A DNA stretch of 57,490 nucleotides from Sediminimonas sp. GTDB lineage: Bacteria; Pseudomonadota; Alphaproteobacteria; Rhodobacterales; Rhodobacteraceae. The notes beneath the pieces were generated by a model that saw only the letters and a list, made by a program, of their open reading frames with translations, was not told the DNA's origin and did not search any database. The position numbers and the translations under genes were made by a program. The stretch covers positions 1 through 57,490 of the forward strand of contig NZ_JAGXFK010000053.1 of NCBI RefSeq assembly GCF_024637375.1, read 5' to 3'. Positions within the stretch are counted from its first letter, which is position 1; every line of letters starts with the position of its first letter. This document shows positions 39,501 to 50,884 of the stretch, piece by piece.

Positions 39501-39707
39501 GACCGCGTCCCAGATCCGGCGGCAGATGGAATCCTCCACTTCCGCCGCCGAGGCGCCGCGATAGACCACCGTGATCTCTGCCTCGCTGGGGCGGAAGTCG
39601 GGAAACGTCTCGCGCATGAGCATTGGCGCGGCGAATATCCCGGCCGCTGCAATCAGCACCAGAAGCAGGTTTGCGGCGGTCGGATGGCGCGCAAACCAGC
39701 CGATCAT
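36582..39707 (-). CDS. RND-family efflux transporter, inner-membrane pump
   Basis: 1041 residues, AcrB/MexB-type topology: TM1 at the N-terminus (FARHPTAANLLLVLIAAAG), large periplasmic loop, TM2-6 with the proton-relay pair in AIGIVMDDSIVISDS, second periplasmic loop, TM7-12 (including GVVLGHLAMGYNISMPSIMGAASLAGIVVNNAILLI, about residues 915-950). It uses the proton gradient to export drugs, lipophilic compounds or similar; the substrate is not evident. The start overlaps the adaptor gene by 4 bp. No outer-membrane channel gene is adjacent, so a TolC homologue elsewhere is needed. Convergent with aioA. Confidence 0.93.
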   Translation of the reverse strand: MIGWFARHPTAANLLLVLIAAAGIFAAPMLMRETFPDFRPSEAEITVVYRGASAAEVEDSICRRIWDAVEAVEHLEELTCTAQENTGRAVATMAPAGDAGRFLNDLRTEVTAVDDFPDAADPPVVRQLHRADRVASVAVAGDLPVTQLDRYAAGLRDRLAALPGVADVSMTGVGARQFRIIVPRGVLVQHGLSASDLAARIGAQSVDRPLGAIETPAREIALRFADERRTAAALAEIVVLSKPGGAQLTLGQIARIEERFSPEEERAFLDGQRAVFLQVDKALGADALRVFDRTTTLVAAERAVLPDTLRVEVVQDMTSIVRDRLTMLVKNGIIGLVLVVAVMSLFFRPGYAIWAALGLPVAFLGAFVVMAVTGLSLNMITLVALLMAIGIVMDDSIVISDSIAESAADGASRTEAAIEGTRRVLPGVLSSFATTVAIFAPLSFLAGELGAVLEVLPVVLIAALSASLLEAFWVLPHHLSHGLKSAESAPSALRAWFERGFARVRDGGLGAVVDAAIAWRYLVAGMTLAALVITAALMRGGYVQREALPEIDGDVLEARILMPQGTPLSRTGDVADHIVAALDAVNTRLTPQQPGGAPLVESVQVFFGRNATAGESGPHVATISADLLGAETRTTTLDELIAAWRSGIGAVPGAIAVTLLEPGIGPQGRAVEIRLTAPDLGRLESAGNRLIAELETYGGVYNAIHDLRPGRPELRLALAEGATGLGLTARDVAAQIGSAWLGEIVATVQEGDISHEIELEQAAKDRASFDDLMAFEVLLPDGARVPLGTVARIEEARSWGSVTHVDGRRTLTVAADVDGRTGNADAIVSDLAAGYLPDLVAEFPGLSVEIGGQNANSAETIGSILRGFLVGLVGIYLVLSFQFRSYVEPVIVMLTIPLALVGVVLGHLAMGYNISMPSIMGAASLAGIVVNNAILLIQVIKRRAGEGMALVQAAGRASRERFRPIVVSVSTTIMGLLPLLAETSTQAQTVKPLVISVVFGLFSATVLVLIVLPAFYAILDDMGFADAQSGMKPRLSGDAAG

Positions 39708-41008
39708 GACCCGTTCTCCGCCGCGATCACCCGCAACCCGGGAATCGCCGGCACGATGTCGTCGAGAACCACCTCGTCGCCCTCATCAAGGCCCGCCTCG
39801 ATCACCGCCATCCCGCCCTGTCGCCAGCCGAGCGTGATTTGTCGCAGCGCAAGCAGGCCGTCACCGTCGCGCAGGTAGACGGTGTCACCCTCGTGGACCG
39901 CGCCGGCGGGAACCGCGATCTGCGGTGGCCCCGGCGGCCCGGTCAGCGTCACCTCGACATACATGTTGGGCACCAGCGGCAAGCGCAGGGGCGGGTTGGC
40001 ATCGCCGTAGGGCGCCTCGACGGCAACCACCACCGGGACCGACCGGGCTTGCGGGTCGAGCGCATTCTCCACCCGGATCACCCGGCCCTTCCAGCTCTGT
40101 CCGTTGCCGGGGACCAGCCTGAGTTCCGCCTCTATCCGGCCCAGTACCTGGTTGAGTTCGCCGGCTTCGAGCTCGCTACCGTGGGCCGCCGCCCCGATCA
40201 GCCGCGGGAAGGCCTCGAACGGCACATGCGCCGTGACCTCGGCACGGTCGATCCCGTCGCCGCTCACAAGGGGCGCGCCCGCAGGCACGAACTGGTGGCG
40301 TTCGACATGGACCTGCCCGACCCGCAGATCGAACGGCGTCTCGATGCGCGTCTTTTCCAGGTCTCGCCGGGCGCGGCTGAGCCCGGCCTCGGCCCGCGCT
40401 ACCTGGGCATCAAGCCGCGCACGCTGAACCGGGATCAAGGACAGCGTATTTTCCAGCTCCTGCACGCCGCGGCGCAGTTGCAAGGTCGCGCGTTCCTGAT
40501 CGTCCAGACGGCTTTGCGGAACGGCCCCGCGCGCGGCCAGCGCGCGGACACGGTCGAGGTCGCTCTCGGCCAGCGCGCGCCGTTCGCGTTCGATTTCGAG
40601 GATGCGGCGGGTGTTTTCCGCCTCCATTTCAATCTGGCTCTTCTCGGCGCGAAGCGCGGCAAGATCGGCCTGTGTCTGGCGCAGCGCGATCCGGTAGCGC
40701 GTCGGGTCGATTTCCAGCACCCTGGTGCCCTCGGAGACAAGCTTGCCGGTCTCCAGATCGGGATGCCTGTAGGTCACCGCGCCGGCGACCTCGGCCACGG
40801 CCTCCCAACTTCGCGCCGGGCGCACGGTCCCGAATCCGCGGGCCACCGGGCGTATCTGCCGGGGCGCGACGATCTGCGTTCGGGCGGTGACGGAGCGCAC
40901 CTCGCGCGTCACCCGTTCGGGCGGTTCCGATCCGGCGATCAGCCATGCCGCGATTCCCGCGCCGACAGCGAGCGGCGGCAGAAGCCGCAATATCCGTGCG
41001 CGCTTCAT
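39704..41008 (-). CDS. RND efflux periplasmic adaptor (membrane fusion protein)
   Basis: 434 residues from the ATG at 41008, which overlaps the tetR stop; the longer open frame is a shadow of tetR. N-terminal membrane anchor (about residues 7-26), a split lipoyl/barrel-sandwich domain, a long alpha-helical hairpin (about residues 100-190, rich in Glu, Arg and Ala: coiled coil), then beta-barrel and membrane-proximal domains. It links the RND pump to an outer-membrane channel. Middle gene of a tetR-MFP-RND operon. Confidence 0.9.
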   Translation of the reverse strand: MKRARILRLLPPLAVGAGIAAWLIAGSEPPERVTREVRSVTARTQIVAPRQIRPVARGFGTVRPARSWEAVAEVAGAVTYRHPDLETGKLVSEGTRVLEIDPTRYRIALRQTQADLAALRAEKSQIEMEAENTRRILEIERERRALAESDLDRVRALAARGAVPQSRLDDQERATLQLRRGVQELENTLSLIPVQRARLDAQVARAEAGLSRARRDLEKTRIETPFDLRVGQVHVERHQFVPAGAPLVSGDGIDRAEVTAHVPFEAFPRLIGAAAHGSELEAGELNQVLGRIEAELRLVPGNGQSWKGRVIRVENALDPQARSVPVVVAVEAPYGDANPPLRLPLVPNMYVEVTLTGPPGPPQIAVPAGAVHEGDTVYLRDGDGLLALRQITLGWRQGGMAVIEAGLDEGDEVVLDDIVPAIPGLRVIAAENGS

Positions 41009-41616
41009 GCTGTCGCCTCCCTTCTGGCCCCGGATAACAGCCGGATCTGGATTTCCACGAGCCGCATACCTTCTGCGACCAGATCGAAACTGCCGTCGCA
41101 TAGCCGCCAGCGCAACACCGTGCCCTGCACGAGCCCCAGGAACAGGTCGACGGCGTCCTCGGGCGACGGGCCGGCCGCCACTTCGGTTGCGGCGGCGCGC
41201 AATTCCACGAGGAGCCGCTTGCGTAGCCCCTGCATGATCCGTTGGTGAACCGGGCGGATGGCGGTCTCGGCCGCGATTCGACCGGCGCTGAAGATAAGTA
41301 CCGGTATGGCCGGAACCGCGGCGATGAGCGACAACTGGGCCCGCAGAATAGCCCGCAACCGCGCCAGCGGGCGCGCCTCGTCCGCCGTCGCGGCATCCCA
41401 GGCGTCGATGGCGCGGGTTTCCACCGCTTCCAGAACCGCTCCCCAAAGCGCGTCCTTGGTCGGAAAATGCCGAAAGATCGCGGCCTGGCTGATTCCGACC
41501 GTCTCGGCGATGCGCGCGGTCGAGAGCTTCTCGACCGGGGTGAAGGTCAACAGCCGCAGGGTCGTTTCGACAATCTCGGCCCTGCGGTCATGGGCGGTCT
41601 TTCGGCCTGGCGGCAT
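41005..41616 (-). CDS. TetR-family transcriptional regulator
   Basis: 203 residues from the ATG at 41616, which has GGAG four bases upstream; a TTG at 41628 is open but lacks a good site. The N-terminal helix-turn-helix is LSTARIAETVGISQAAIFRHFPTKDALW; the C-terminal ligand and dimer domain is variable, as usual. It probably represses its own operon with the MFP and RND genes, as an operator-like palindrome lies just before the start. The inducer is unknown. Confidence 0.92.
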   Translation of the reverse strand: MPPGRKTAHDRRAEIVETTLRLLTFTPVEKLSTARIAETVGISQAAIFRHFPTKDALWGAVLEAVETRAIDAWDAATADEARPLARLRAILRAQLSLIAAVPAIPVLIFSAGRIAAETAIRPVHQRIMQGLRKRLLVELRAAATEVAAGPSPEDAVDLFLGLVQGTVLRWRLCDGSFDLVAEGMRLVEIQIRLLSGARREATA

Positions 41617-41628
41617 GGCGCGCTCCAA

Positions 41629-41652
41629 TTGTTAGTTACCAATCACTAACAA
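41629..41652 (-). promoter_or_regulatory. Operator palindrome for the TetR-family regulator
   Basis: Perfect 8-bp arms TTGTTAGT and ACTAACAA around the spacer TACCAATC, 24 bp in all, ending 13 bp before the tetR ATG. Placement and symmetry fit an autorepression site. Confidence 0.78.
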
Positions 41653-41738
41653 CTTTCTTGCGCGCCATGCAAGACCGCGTTGGTAGCCGGATTGCCCCGG
41701 TCCGGAGCAGCGCCGCAGGCAGGAATACCGCTGGCGGG

Positions 41739-43286
41739 TCAGCCGGCACGCATCGCCTTCATGGTCTCTTCGGCCAGGCTGACGCCGGCCTGGGTCATGG
41801 TCGGATAGGTGAAATCCGCGCCTGCCTCGCTCAGGGACTGTTGGTGCGATTCGTGCAGGGCATGGGCGACGATCGGACCGGTAAAGCCGCGCTGTCGCAG
41901 CGAGCGCGCGGCGACAAGCTTGGCTTCGAGGTCGTCCATCGCAAGGATGGCTGCCCTGATCCTGCCAAGGTTGCAACTGCGCCAGAAATCGCTGTCCTCG
42001 GCGTCGGCGAACGCGATGTTGCGGCCTGCTTGCCGGTGGGATTCGGCCTTGTAGGTGTCGGCATCGAGCCCCAGCGGCCTGAGCCCCTGCGCCACGATCT
42101 GCTCATACGCGGCGCTGCCGGTGCGGCCCATGCCGAAGATCACGACATCGGCGTCACCCATGTTGCGGGGCTGCTCGTCCCGGTGAATCGTGTCGCGTTC
42201 GAAGCGGCGCAACGGGGCCTCGAAACGATCGAAGAGCGGGTGCGCGTAGCGATTGAGCGGCGCCGAGATCAGGAAAGAAACCGACACCGCGATTGCCAGT
42301 GGCACCAGGTACTCGGGCAGTACCCCGGCGGCAACGATCAGCCCGAATTCGGAATAGGCCGTCAGGCTGAGCGCGCTGAGAAAGGCGCTGCGCGCGCGCA
42401 GCTTGAACGCGATCATCAGCACAAAGAACAGCCCGCCCTTTAGCGCAAGCGCGACCCCGGCGCCGAGGGCGAACGCCAGCGCGCCCCAATCCGGCAGCCC
42501 GGTCAGCCCGATTTGCAGGAAGAACCCTACCAGGAAGACCTCCTTGAGCGACCACAGCGACGCGCCCAGTTCTTTGGCGCGGTTGTGGGTGGACAGGATC
42601 ACTCCCATGGCCAGCGCCCCCAGTTCCGACGACAACCCCATTGCCTCGAACCCCATGCCGCCGATCACCAGCGACAGCAGCATGCCCATCAGCACCAGCA
42701 ACTCGTCGTGGCCGGCCAAATCCAGCAACCAGTGCAGCACCGGGCGCAACAGCGGCACCCCGAAGACCAGCAGCGCCCAGACGTTGGGCGATTGTCCCGA
42801 CCAGATCGCCAGCACCACCAGCGCGATGATGTCCTGCACGATCAGGATGCCGATCGCGGTACGGCCATGGAAAGCGCCCAGTTCGCGTTTGGACTCAAGC
42901 AGCTTGGCGGCCAGAACCGTAGACGAAAACGACAGCGCGATCGCCAGCAATAGTGCTGTGTTCCAGTCGAGCCCCATGAGCAGCGCCAGTACCGGCGCGA
43001 ACAGCGCCACGGATATGGCGAAGTGGATCAGCGCGCCGCCGATCACCTGCGGCTGCGCGATCTGGTTGATCTTGAGCTTCAGCCCCACCGTGAAGAGCAG
43101 CATCAGCACGCCCAGATGCGCCACATGCCCCAGCGTTTCGCCGGAATATTTCGGCAGGCCGAGTGACGGGCCGAAGATGTTGATCGCGAACCCCGCCGCG
43201 AGAAACCCGACAAGCGGCGGCAGGCCGACCTGACGCACCGCGAGGCCGAAGAAAAAGGCGAAACTGATGGTGATCACTTCGAACAC
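41739..43286 (-). CDS. CPA2-type cation:proton antiporter, Kef/YbaL-like, with NAD-binding (TrkA-N) domain
   Basis: 515 residues. About 12-13 membrane helices form a Na+/H+ exchanger domain (residues 1-370, including LGVLMLLFTVGLKL and ALSFSSTVLAAKLLES). A cytosolic Rossmann TrkA-N domain follows from about residue 385 (DADVVIFGMGRTGSAAYEQI). Such proteins export K+ or Na+ in exchange for protons under nucleotide or glutathione control. Which ion it carries is not visible. Transcribed alone on the minus strand; the 210 bp to the divergent glycerate kinase gene shows nothing further. Confidence 0.87.
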   Translation of the reverse strand: MFEVITISFAFFFGLAVRQVGLPPLVGFLAAGFAINIFGPSLGLPKYSGETLGHVAHLGVLMLLFTVGLKLKINQIAQPQVIGGALIHFAISVALFAPVLALLMGLDWNTALLLAIALSFSSTVLAAKLLESKRELGAFHGRTAIGILIVQDIIALVVLAIWSGQSPNVWALLVFGVPLLRPVLHWLLDLAGHDELLVLMGMLLSLVIGGMGFEAMGLSSELGALAMGVILSTHNRAKELGASLWSLKEVFLVGFFLQIGLTGLPDWGALAFALGAGVALALKGGLFFVLMIAFKLRARSAFLSALSLTAYSEFGLIVAAGVLPEYLVPLAIAVSVSFLISAPLNRYAHPLFDRFEAPLRRFERDTIHRDEQPRNMGDADVVIFGMGRTGSAAYEQIVAQGLRPLGLDADTYKAESHRQAGRNIAFADAEDSDFWRSCNLGRIRAAILAMDDLEAKLVAARSLRQRGFTGPIVAHALHESHQQSLSEAGADFTYPTMTQAGVSLAEETMKAMRAG

Positions 43287-43496
43287 GCGGGGATGCTCCG
43301 GCTATGTGGTGTCGCGGCGCTGCGCGCGCTCCGTGCTGACGCGACTATAGATGGCATTTCGGCCCGGTGAAAACCGCGAACTGGGCTATCCGTGCCCGTC
43401 ATGGCGAAAGGGCCTGACCTTTTGTTGCGATCCGCGGTATGGCTGGGGCGCCGGACCGGGTGCGCGGCCGGCAATCGAAGCGGGCGAGGTGAGATC

Positions 43497-44744
43497 ATGC
43501 ACGACATGGCTGAATTGCGCGCGCGCTGCATGGCGGCGTTCAGGGCCGGGTTGACGGCTGCCGATCCCGCGACCGCGATGCGCCGCGCCTTGTCCGATGC
43601 CCCGCGGCCGCGCCCCGGCCCGGGCGGGCGGCTGTGCCTGGCGGCGGTCGGAAAGGCAGCGGTGGGGATGGCCCGCCCCGCCATGGCCGCGCTGTCGCCC
43701 GAACGCACGCTGGTGGTGACCAACGACGGCAACGACGCGCCGCTGCCGGGGGCAGAGGTGATGGTCGCCGGCCACCCGGTGCCCGATGCGCAAGGCGCCG
43801 CGGCGGCAGATATGCTGAGCGCGCTGGCGCGCGGGCTGGGGCGGGCCGACGTGCTGGTGGTGCTGGTCTCGGGCGGGGCTTCGGCCATGTTGCCGGCGCC
43901 GCGCGACGGGCTGACGCTGGCCGACGAGGTTGCGGTCAACCGCCTGGCCCTGGCCAGCGGCGCCGATATCACAGCGACCAACATCCTGCGGCAGGCGGTG
44001 TCCCGGCTCAAGGGCGGGGGGCTGGCACGCATCGCCGCACCGGCGCAGGTCGTGGCGCTCATCCTCTCGGACGTGGTGGGCGACGATCCGCGCGTCGTTG
44101 CCTCGGGCCCGACCGCGGCGCCGATCGCCGACCGTGACGCGGCGCGGGCGGTCGCGCGGAGCCTGGGTATCTGGGACGATCTTCCCGCGGGCGTGCGCCG
44201 GCTTCTTTCGGCCCCCGAACGGCCCGCACCCCCGACACAGGCAGACAACCGCGTGATCGGCGGCAACGCGGCCTCGGTCGCGGCGATGGCGGCGGCAACG
44301 CCCGGCGCGCGTATTCACGGCGCCCCGTTGACGGGCGACGTGAACGAGGCGGCGGCGGCCGTCCTGTCGCATTTCGATGAGCCCGGCGGTATCGTGCTTT
44401 TCGGTGGCGAAACGACGGTGCGCCTGCGCGGCCATGGCCGCGGCGGGCGCAACCAGGAACTGGCGCTGCGCGTGGCGATGCAGGGCGCGGGGCAAGGGCG
44501 GGACTTTGCCTTCCTGTCGGGCGGCACCGACGGGCGCGACGGGCCGACGGATGCGGCCGGCGGGCTGGTCGACGCGGCCACCTGTGCGCGCATTGCTGCG
44601 GCGGGCGGTGATACCGCCGCCCTTCTGGCCGAAAACGACAGCAACCGCGCGCTGGCGCTGTCGAATGATCTGCTGATGACCGGGCCCACCGGCACCAACG
44701 TGGCCGACCTGCAGGTGCTGGCGCTGGCACCGCGCGGCTGCTAA
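43497..44744 (+). CDS. Glycerate 2-kinase (MOFRL/DUF4147 family)
   Basis: 415 residues from the ATG at 43497, preceded by GAGGTGAG. N-terminal DUF4147 domain (GGRLCLAAVGKAAVGMARP, LVLVSGGASAMLPAPRDGLTL, RQAVSRLKGGGLARI) and C-terminal MOFRL domain (GGETTVRLRGHGRGGRNQELAL, SGGTDGRDGPTDAAGGLVD). The family phosphorylates D-glycerate to 2-phosphoglycerate and, in some members, works in tartrate or hydroxypyruvate use (TtuD/GckA). The stop overlaps the convergent mnhG stop by four bases. Confidence 0.92.
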   Translation: MHDMAELRARCMAAFRAGLTAADPATAMRRALSDAPRPRPGPGGRLCLAAVGKAAVGMARPAMAALSPERTLVVTNDGNDAPLPGAEVMVAGHPVPDAQGAAAADMLSALARGLGRADVLVVLVSGGASAMLPAPRDGLTLADEVAVNRLALASGADITATNILRQAVSRLKGGGLARIAAPAQVVALILSDVVGDDPRVVASGPTAAPIADRDAARAVARSLGIWDDLPAGVRRLLSAPERPAPPTQADNRVIGGNAASVAAMAAATPGARIHGAPLTGDVNEAAAAVLSHFDEPGGIVLFGGETTVRLRGHGRGGRNQELALRVAMQGAGQGRDFAFLSGGTDGRDGPTDAAGGLVDAATCARIAAAGGDTAALLAENDSNRALALSNDLLMTGPTGTNVADLQVLALAPRGC

Positions 44745-45121
44745 AGCTCGTGACCCTCGGTGCGGGTGCGCGCATCGTCGCTTTCGAAACTGGCCCATGG
44801 GCGCGCGCCGCCGGGGGGAGGCAGGGTATCGGGGCGCTCGTGGCGGTGAATATGCACCTTGGCGATGAAATGCCCGGTGATCGGCGCGGTCAGGAACAGA
44901 AACAGCGTAATCAGCAGTTCATGCCACGAAAACCGGCCGACCACGAAGTAGAAGTAGAAAAGCGAAGCCAGCAGCGCCCCGCCAACACCCAGCGTGGTGG
45001 CCTTCGTGGGCGCGTGCAGGCGCATCATCGGGTCGGGCAGCTTCACCAGCCCGATCGACCCGACAAGCCCGAAGACGCCACTGACGACCAGGAACGCGCT
45101 GATGAGGATGTCGATGATCAT
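44741..45121 (-). CDS. mnhG: Mrp-type Na+/H+ antiporter subunit G
   Basis: 126 residues with three membrane helices and the family opening ISAFLVVSGVFGLVGSIGLVKLPDPMMRLHAPTKATTLG. Small subunit of the Mrp/Mnh/Pha complex. Last gene of the operon; a hydrophilic C-terminal tail (about 35 residues) follows the third helix. Confidence 0.95.
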   Translation of the reverse strand: MIIDILISAFLVVSGVFGLVGSIGLVKLPDPMMRLHAPTKATTLGVGGALLASLFYFYFVVGRFSWHELLITLFLFLTAPITGHFIAKVHIHRHERPDTLPPPGGARPWASFESDDARTRTEGHEL

Positions 45122-45130
45122 GCCCGCCCC

Positions 45131-45400
45131 CTATTCGATGATGTCGCCGCGCAGGATGAAGCGCGTGTAGGAAACCGTGGCGACGAAGCCGGTCATGGCA
45201 AAGATCATGGAGGCCTCGAAATACATCGTGGTCTCCATCAGAATCCCGTAGAGCGTGATCAGCGCGATGGCGTTGATCGCCAGCGTGTCGAGCGCCAGGA
45301 TGCGGTCGCCGATACCGGGGGCCGTGATGATCTTGTAAAGGTTGATCAGGATCGCCAGGCCGAAGCATCCCAGGGCGAAGATCAGGGCAATCTGGATCAT
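45131..45400 (-). CDS. mnhF: Mrp-type Na+/H+ antiporter subunit F
   Basis: 89 residues from the ATG at 45400, overlapping the mnhE stop; the longer open frame is a shadow of mnhE and mnhD. Three membrane helices with the family motif GDRILALDTLAINAIALI. It lies 9 bp before mnhG. Confidence 0.95.
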   Translation of the reverse strand: MIQIALIFALGCFGLAILINLYKIITAPGIGDRILALDTLAINAIALITLYGILMETTMYFEASMIFAMTGFVATVSYTRFILRGDIIE

Positions 45401-45891
45401 TCGAAAATCTCCTTCAGGCGGCGTTCGTAGCGGGTCTTGATCTGTTCGCGTACCGCGTCGGGGTCGGGGGCGTGCAGGCAATGCACCAGCAGGCTGTGGC
45501 CGTCGGCGGACAGATCGCTCGACACGGTGCCGGGCGTCATGGTGATGGTGCCGGCAAGCACGGTGATCGCTTCGGGGGAGTGCAGCTCCAGCGGCACCGT
45601 GATCCAGGTCGGGCGGATATCGGCGTTGCGCTTGAACAGGATGATGAGGGCCACCTGGATGTTGGCCACGACGATGTCCCACAATACGATCACCATGTAT
45701 TCGACGATCCGCGGCAGACTGCCCAGCCGCGGGCGGTTGGGCCAGTAGGGCGCCGTCAGGATCGGGATGATCAACCCCAGGACAAGCCCCAGCACGAGGT
45801 TGCCGAGCGTCAGCTTGTTGACCAGCATCTGCCACACCACCACCAGCATCAGCGTGAGGTATGGGTGCGGCAGGATCTTGCGTATCAGCAT
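45397..45891 (-). CDS. mnhE: Mrp-type Na+/H+ antiporter subunit E
   Basis: 164 residues from the ATG at 45891; an ATG at 45900 is also open, but the G-rich ribosome site would then touch the start. Two or more N-terminal helices are followed by a soluble domain with the conserved TITMTPGTVSSDLSADGHSLLVH. It overlaps mnhF by 4 bp. Confidence 0.94.
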   Translation of the reverse strand: MLIRKILPHPYLTLMLVVVWQMLVNKLTLGNLVLGLVLGLIIPILTAPYWPNRPRLGSLPRIVEYMVIVLWDIVVANIQVALIILFKRNADIRPTWITVPLELHSPEAITVLAGTITMTPGTVSSDLSADGHSLLVHCLHAPDPDAVREQIKTRYERRLKEIFE

Positions 45892-45909
45892 TGCGCACAT
45901 TCCCCCCTG

Positions 45910-47466
45910 TCAGCGGCCGGCCATGACGGCGTCGATGTATTCGCCCGGCAGGTAAAGCTGCGCGGTGATCGCGGCCAGGTAATCGGTCAGCGGCCCGGCC
46001 AGCACCGCCAGGGCCGCCACCGCGAACAGCGCCGCGAACACCACCGCGAAGGCAAGCGCCGGGGCAGGGTGGTCGTGCGCCAGCGGCGCGCCGTTGGCCG
46101 TCGTGGTGCCCTCGGTCGCGGCGGGCGGCGTGGCGTCTTCGGCAAGCGGTTTCCAGAACACCGCGCTGCCCGCCTGGGCGAAGCCCAGCAGCGCCAGCAG
46201 CGAGGTGGCCAAGATCACCGTCCAGATAACCCCGGCCTGCGGCGCATCGCGCAGCGCGTCGAGGATCAGCAGCTTGCCCACGAAGCCGGAAAGCGGCGGC
46301 AGCCCGGCGGTGGCGATGGCGGCGCCGAAGAACAGCGCCGCGATGATGCCGTGCCGGGCCATGCGCGGGCCGGGGCGCAGGGCGCCCGCCCAGGCGCCGC
46401 GATGCTCGCGCACCAGGTCCACGGTAAAGAAAAGCAGCGCACCGCCGATGGTCGAGTGTACCAGGTAGTAAAGCGCCGCCGTGGTCGATGCCGGCGTGAA
46501 CCCGGCCGCCGCGATCAGCAGCGTCCCCATCGAGCCGATGGTGGCGAAGGCGGCCAGCCGCCCGATTTCGCGCGCGCCCAGGATGCCGATCATCCCCACC
46601 GCCAGCGTGACCAGCGCCGCGACCATGATCGCCGGTGCCACCAGCGCGGTCGTCGCCGGAAGGTCGGGGCCGAAGATCAGCGTGTAGACCCGCAGGATTG
46701 CGTAGGCGCCCACCTTGGTCATGATGGCGAACAGCGCCGCCACCGGGGCGGGGGCGCGGGCATAGGTTTCGGGCAGCCAGAAGTGCAGCGGCAGCAGCGC
46801 CGCCTTGACCGCGAAAACCAGCAGCAAGAGGATCGCGCCGATCCGCATCAGCCCGGCGTCGGCGGCGGGGATCTCGGCGATGCGCAGCGCCAGGTCGGCC
46901 ATGTTGAGCGTGCCGGTCACCGCGTAAAGCGTGCCGAGCGCGAACAGGAACAGGGTCGAGCCAAGCAGGTTGTAGACCACGTATTGCAGCCCCGCGCGCA
47001 GCCGCATCCGCCCGCCGGCATGGATCATCAGCCCGTAAGAGGCGATCAGCAGAACCTCGAAGAACACGAACAGGTTGAAGGCGTCGCCGGTCAGGAAAGC
47101 GCCGAAGATGCCCATCAGCTGGAAATGCATCAGCGGGTGGAAATGCTTGCCGCGGCTGTCCCATCCGGTGCCGATGGCATAGAGCAGCACCATCAGTGCC
47201 AACACGGCGGTCAGCACGATCATCAGCGCCGACAGCCGGTCGAGCACCAGAACGATTCCGAACGGCGCCGGCCAGTTGCCCAGTTCGTAAACCTGGATCG
47301 CGCCGCTCGACGCCTGCACCGTCAGCCCCAGCGTCACCGCCAGCAGCGCCACCGCGCCGGCCACCGACACGACCCGTTGCAGCGCCAGCTCGTGGCGCAT
47401 CGACATCACCATGACCGAGGCCAGCACCGCCGGCAGCAGCACGGGAACGATGATCCAGTGGTTCAT
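45910..47466 (-). CDS. mnhD: Mrp-type Na+/H+ antiporter subunit D
   Basis: 518 residues, about 14 membrane helices. Homologue of the complex I antiporter-like subunits (NuoM/NuoN), with the Proton_antipo_M core and the conserved lysine/glutamate segments VFFEVLLIASYGL, VFAVKAALLPLHFWLPE and KVGAYAILRVYTL. A histidine and alanine-rich loop near residue 440 is variable. It overlaps mnhC by 4 bp. Confidence 0.96.
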   Translation of the reverse strand: MNHWIIVPVLLPAVLASVMVMSMRHELALQRVVSVAGAVALLAVTLGLTVQASSGAIQVYELGNWPAPFGIVLVLDRLSALMIVLTAVLALMVLLYAIGTGWDSRGKHFHPLMHFQLMGIFGAFLTGDAFNLFVFFEVLLIASYGLMIHAGGRMRLRAGLQYVVYNLLGSTLFLFALGTLYAVTGTLNMADLALRIAEIPAADAGLMRIGAILLLLVFAVKAALLPLHFWLPETYARAPAPVAALFAIMTKVGAYAILRVYTLIFGPDLPATTALVAPAIMVAALVTLAVGMIGILGAREIGRLAAFATIGSMGTLLIAAAGFTPASTTAALYYLVHSTIGGALLFFTVDLVREHRGAWAGALRPGPRMARHGIIAALFFGAAIATAGLPPLSGFVGKLLILDALRDAPQAGVIWTVILATSLLALLGFAQAGSAVFWKPLAEDATPPAATEGTTTANGAPLAHDHPAPALAFAVVFAALFAVAALAVLAGPLTDYLAAITAQLYLPGEYIDAVMAGR

Positions 47467-47825
47467 TGACCGCGCTCCGTTCCGTCGGCTGCCAGGTCGT
47501 CGTCGCCGTCCATGTCGATGCCGTCGTCGCGCGCCGACAGGTAGGCGCCGAGCGCCAGCATCACCACCACCGCCGACATCCCGAACGAGATCACGATCGC
47601 CGTCAGCACCAGCGCCTGCGGCAGCGGATCGGTGTAGCCGTGGACCCCGTCACGCAGGATCGGCGGCTGGTTCACCGCCAGCCGTCCGCTGGCGAACAGG
47701 AACAGGTTGACCGCGTAGGTCAGCAGCGACAGCCCCAGGATCACCGGAAAGCTGCGCAGCCGCAGCACCAGGTAGATCCCCGCCGCGGTCAGCACGCCGA
47801 TGGCGCTGGCCATGAGCATTTCCAT
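47463..47825 (-). CDS. mnhC: Mrp-type Na+/H+ antiporter subunit C
   Basis: 120 residues, three membrane helices, NuoK-like (GIYLVLRLRSFPVILGLSLLTYAVNLFLF and DPLPQALVLTAIVISFGMSAV). An AAGGAG site sits inside the end of the upstream gene, so translation is coupled. The tail is unusually acidic (DDGIDMDGDDD). Confidence 0.95.
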   Translation of the reverse strand: MEMLMASAIGVLTAAGIYLVLRLRSFPVILGLSLLTYAVNLFLFASGRLAVNQPPILRDGVHGYTDPLPQALVLTAIVISFGMSAVVVMLALGAYLSARDDGIDMDGDDDLAADGTERGQ

Positions 47826-47826
47826 C

Positions 47827-50703
<2,877 letters not shown>

Positions 50704-50884
50704 GCGCGACTGTTCCTCCCGTTAACCCCGCCGCCGCGCGCCGATCCGCGCGGGAATTTCTTGTCGCCATGACGTGATAAACGGATGAAAGGGCAGGCGA
50801 CAAGCAGGTTTGGCGTTTTTTTGGACCCGCCCGTGCCGCATGCCGGCGCCAGGTTGACGGTTGATGGCGCGCGCGCGTGCGGGC

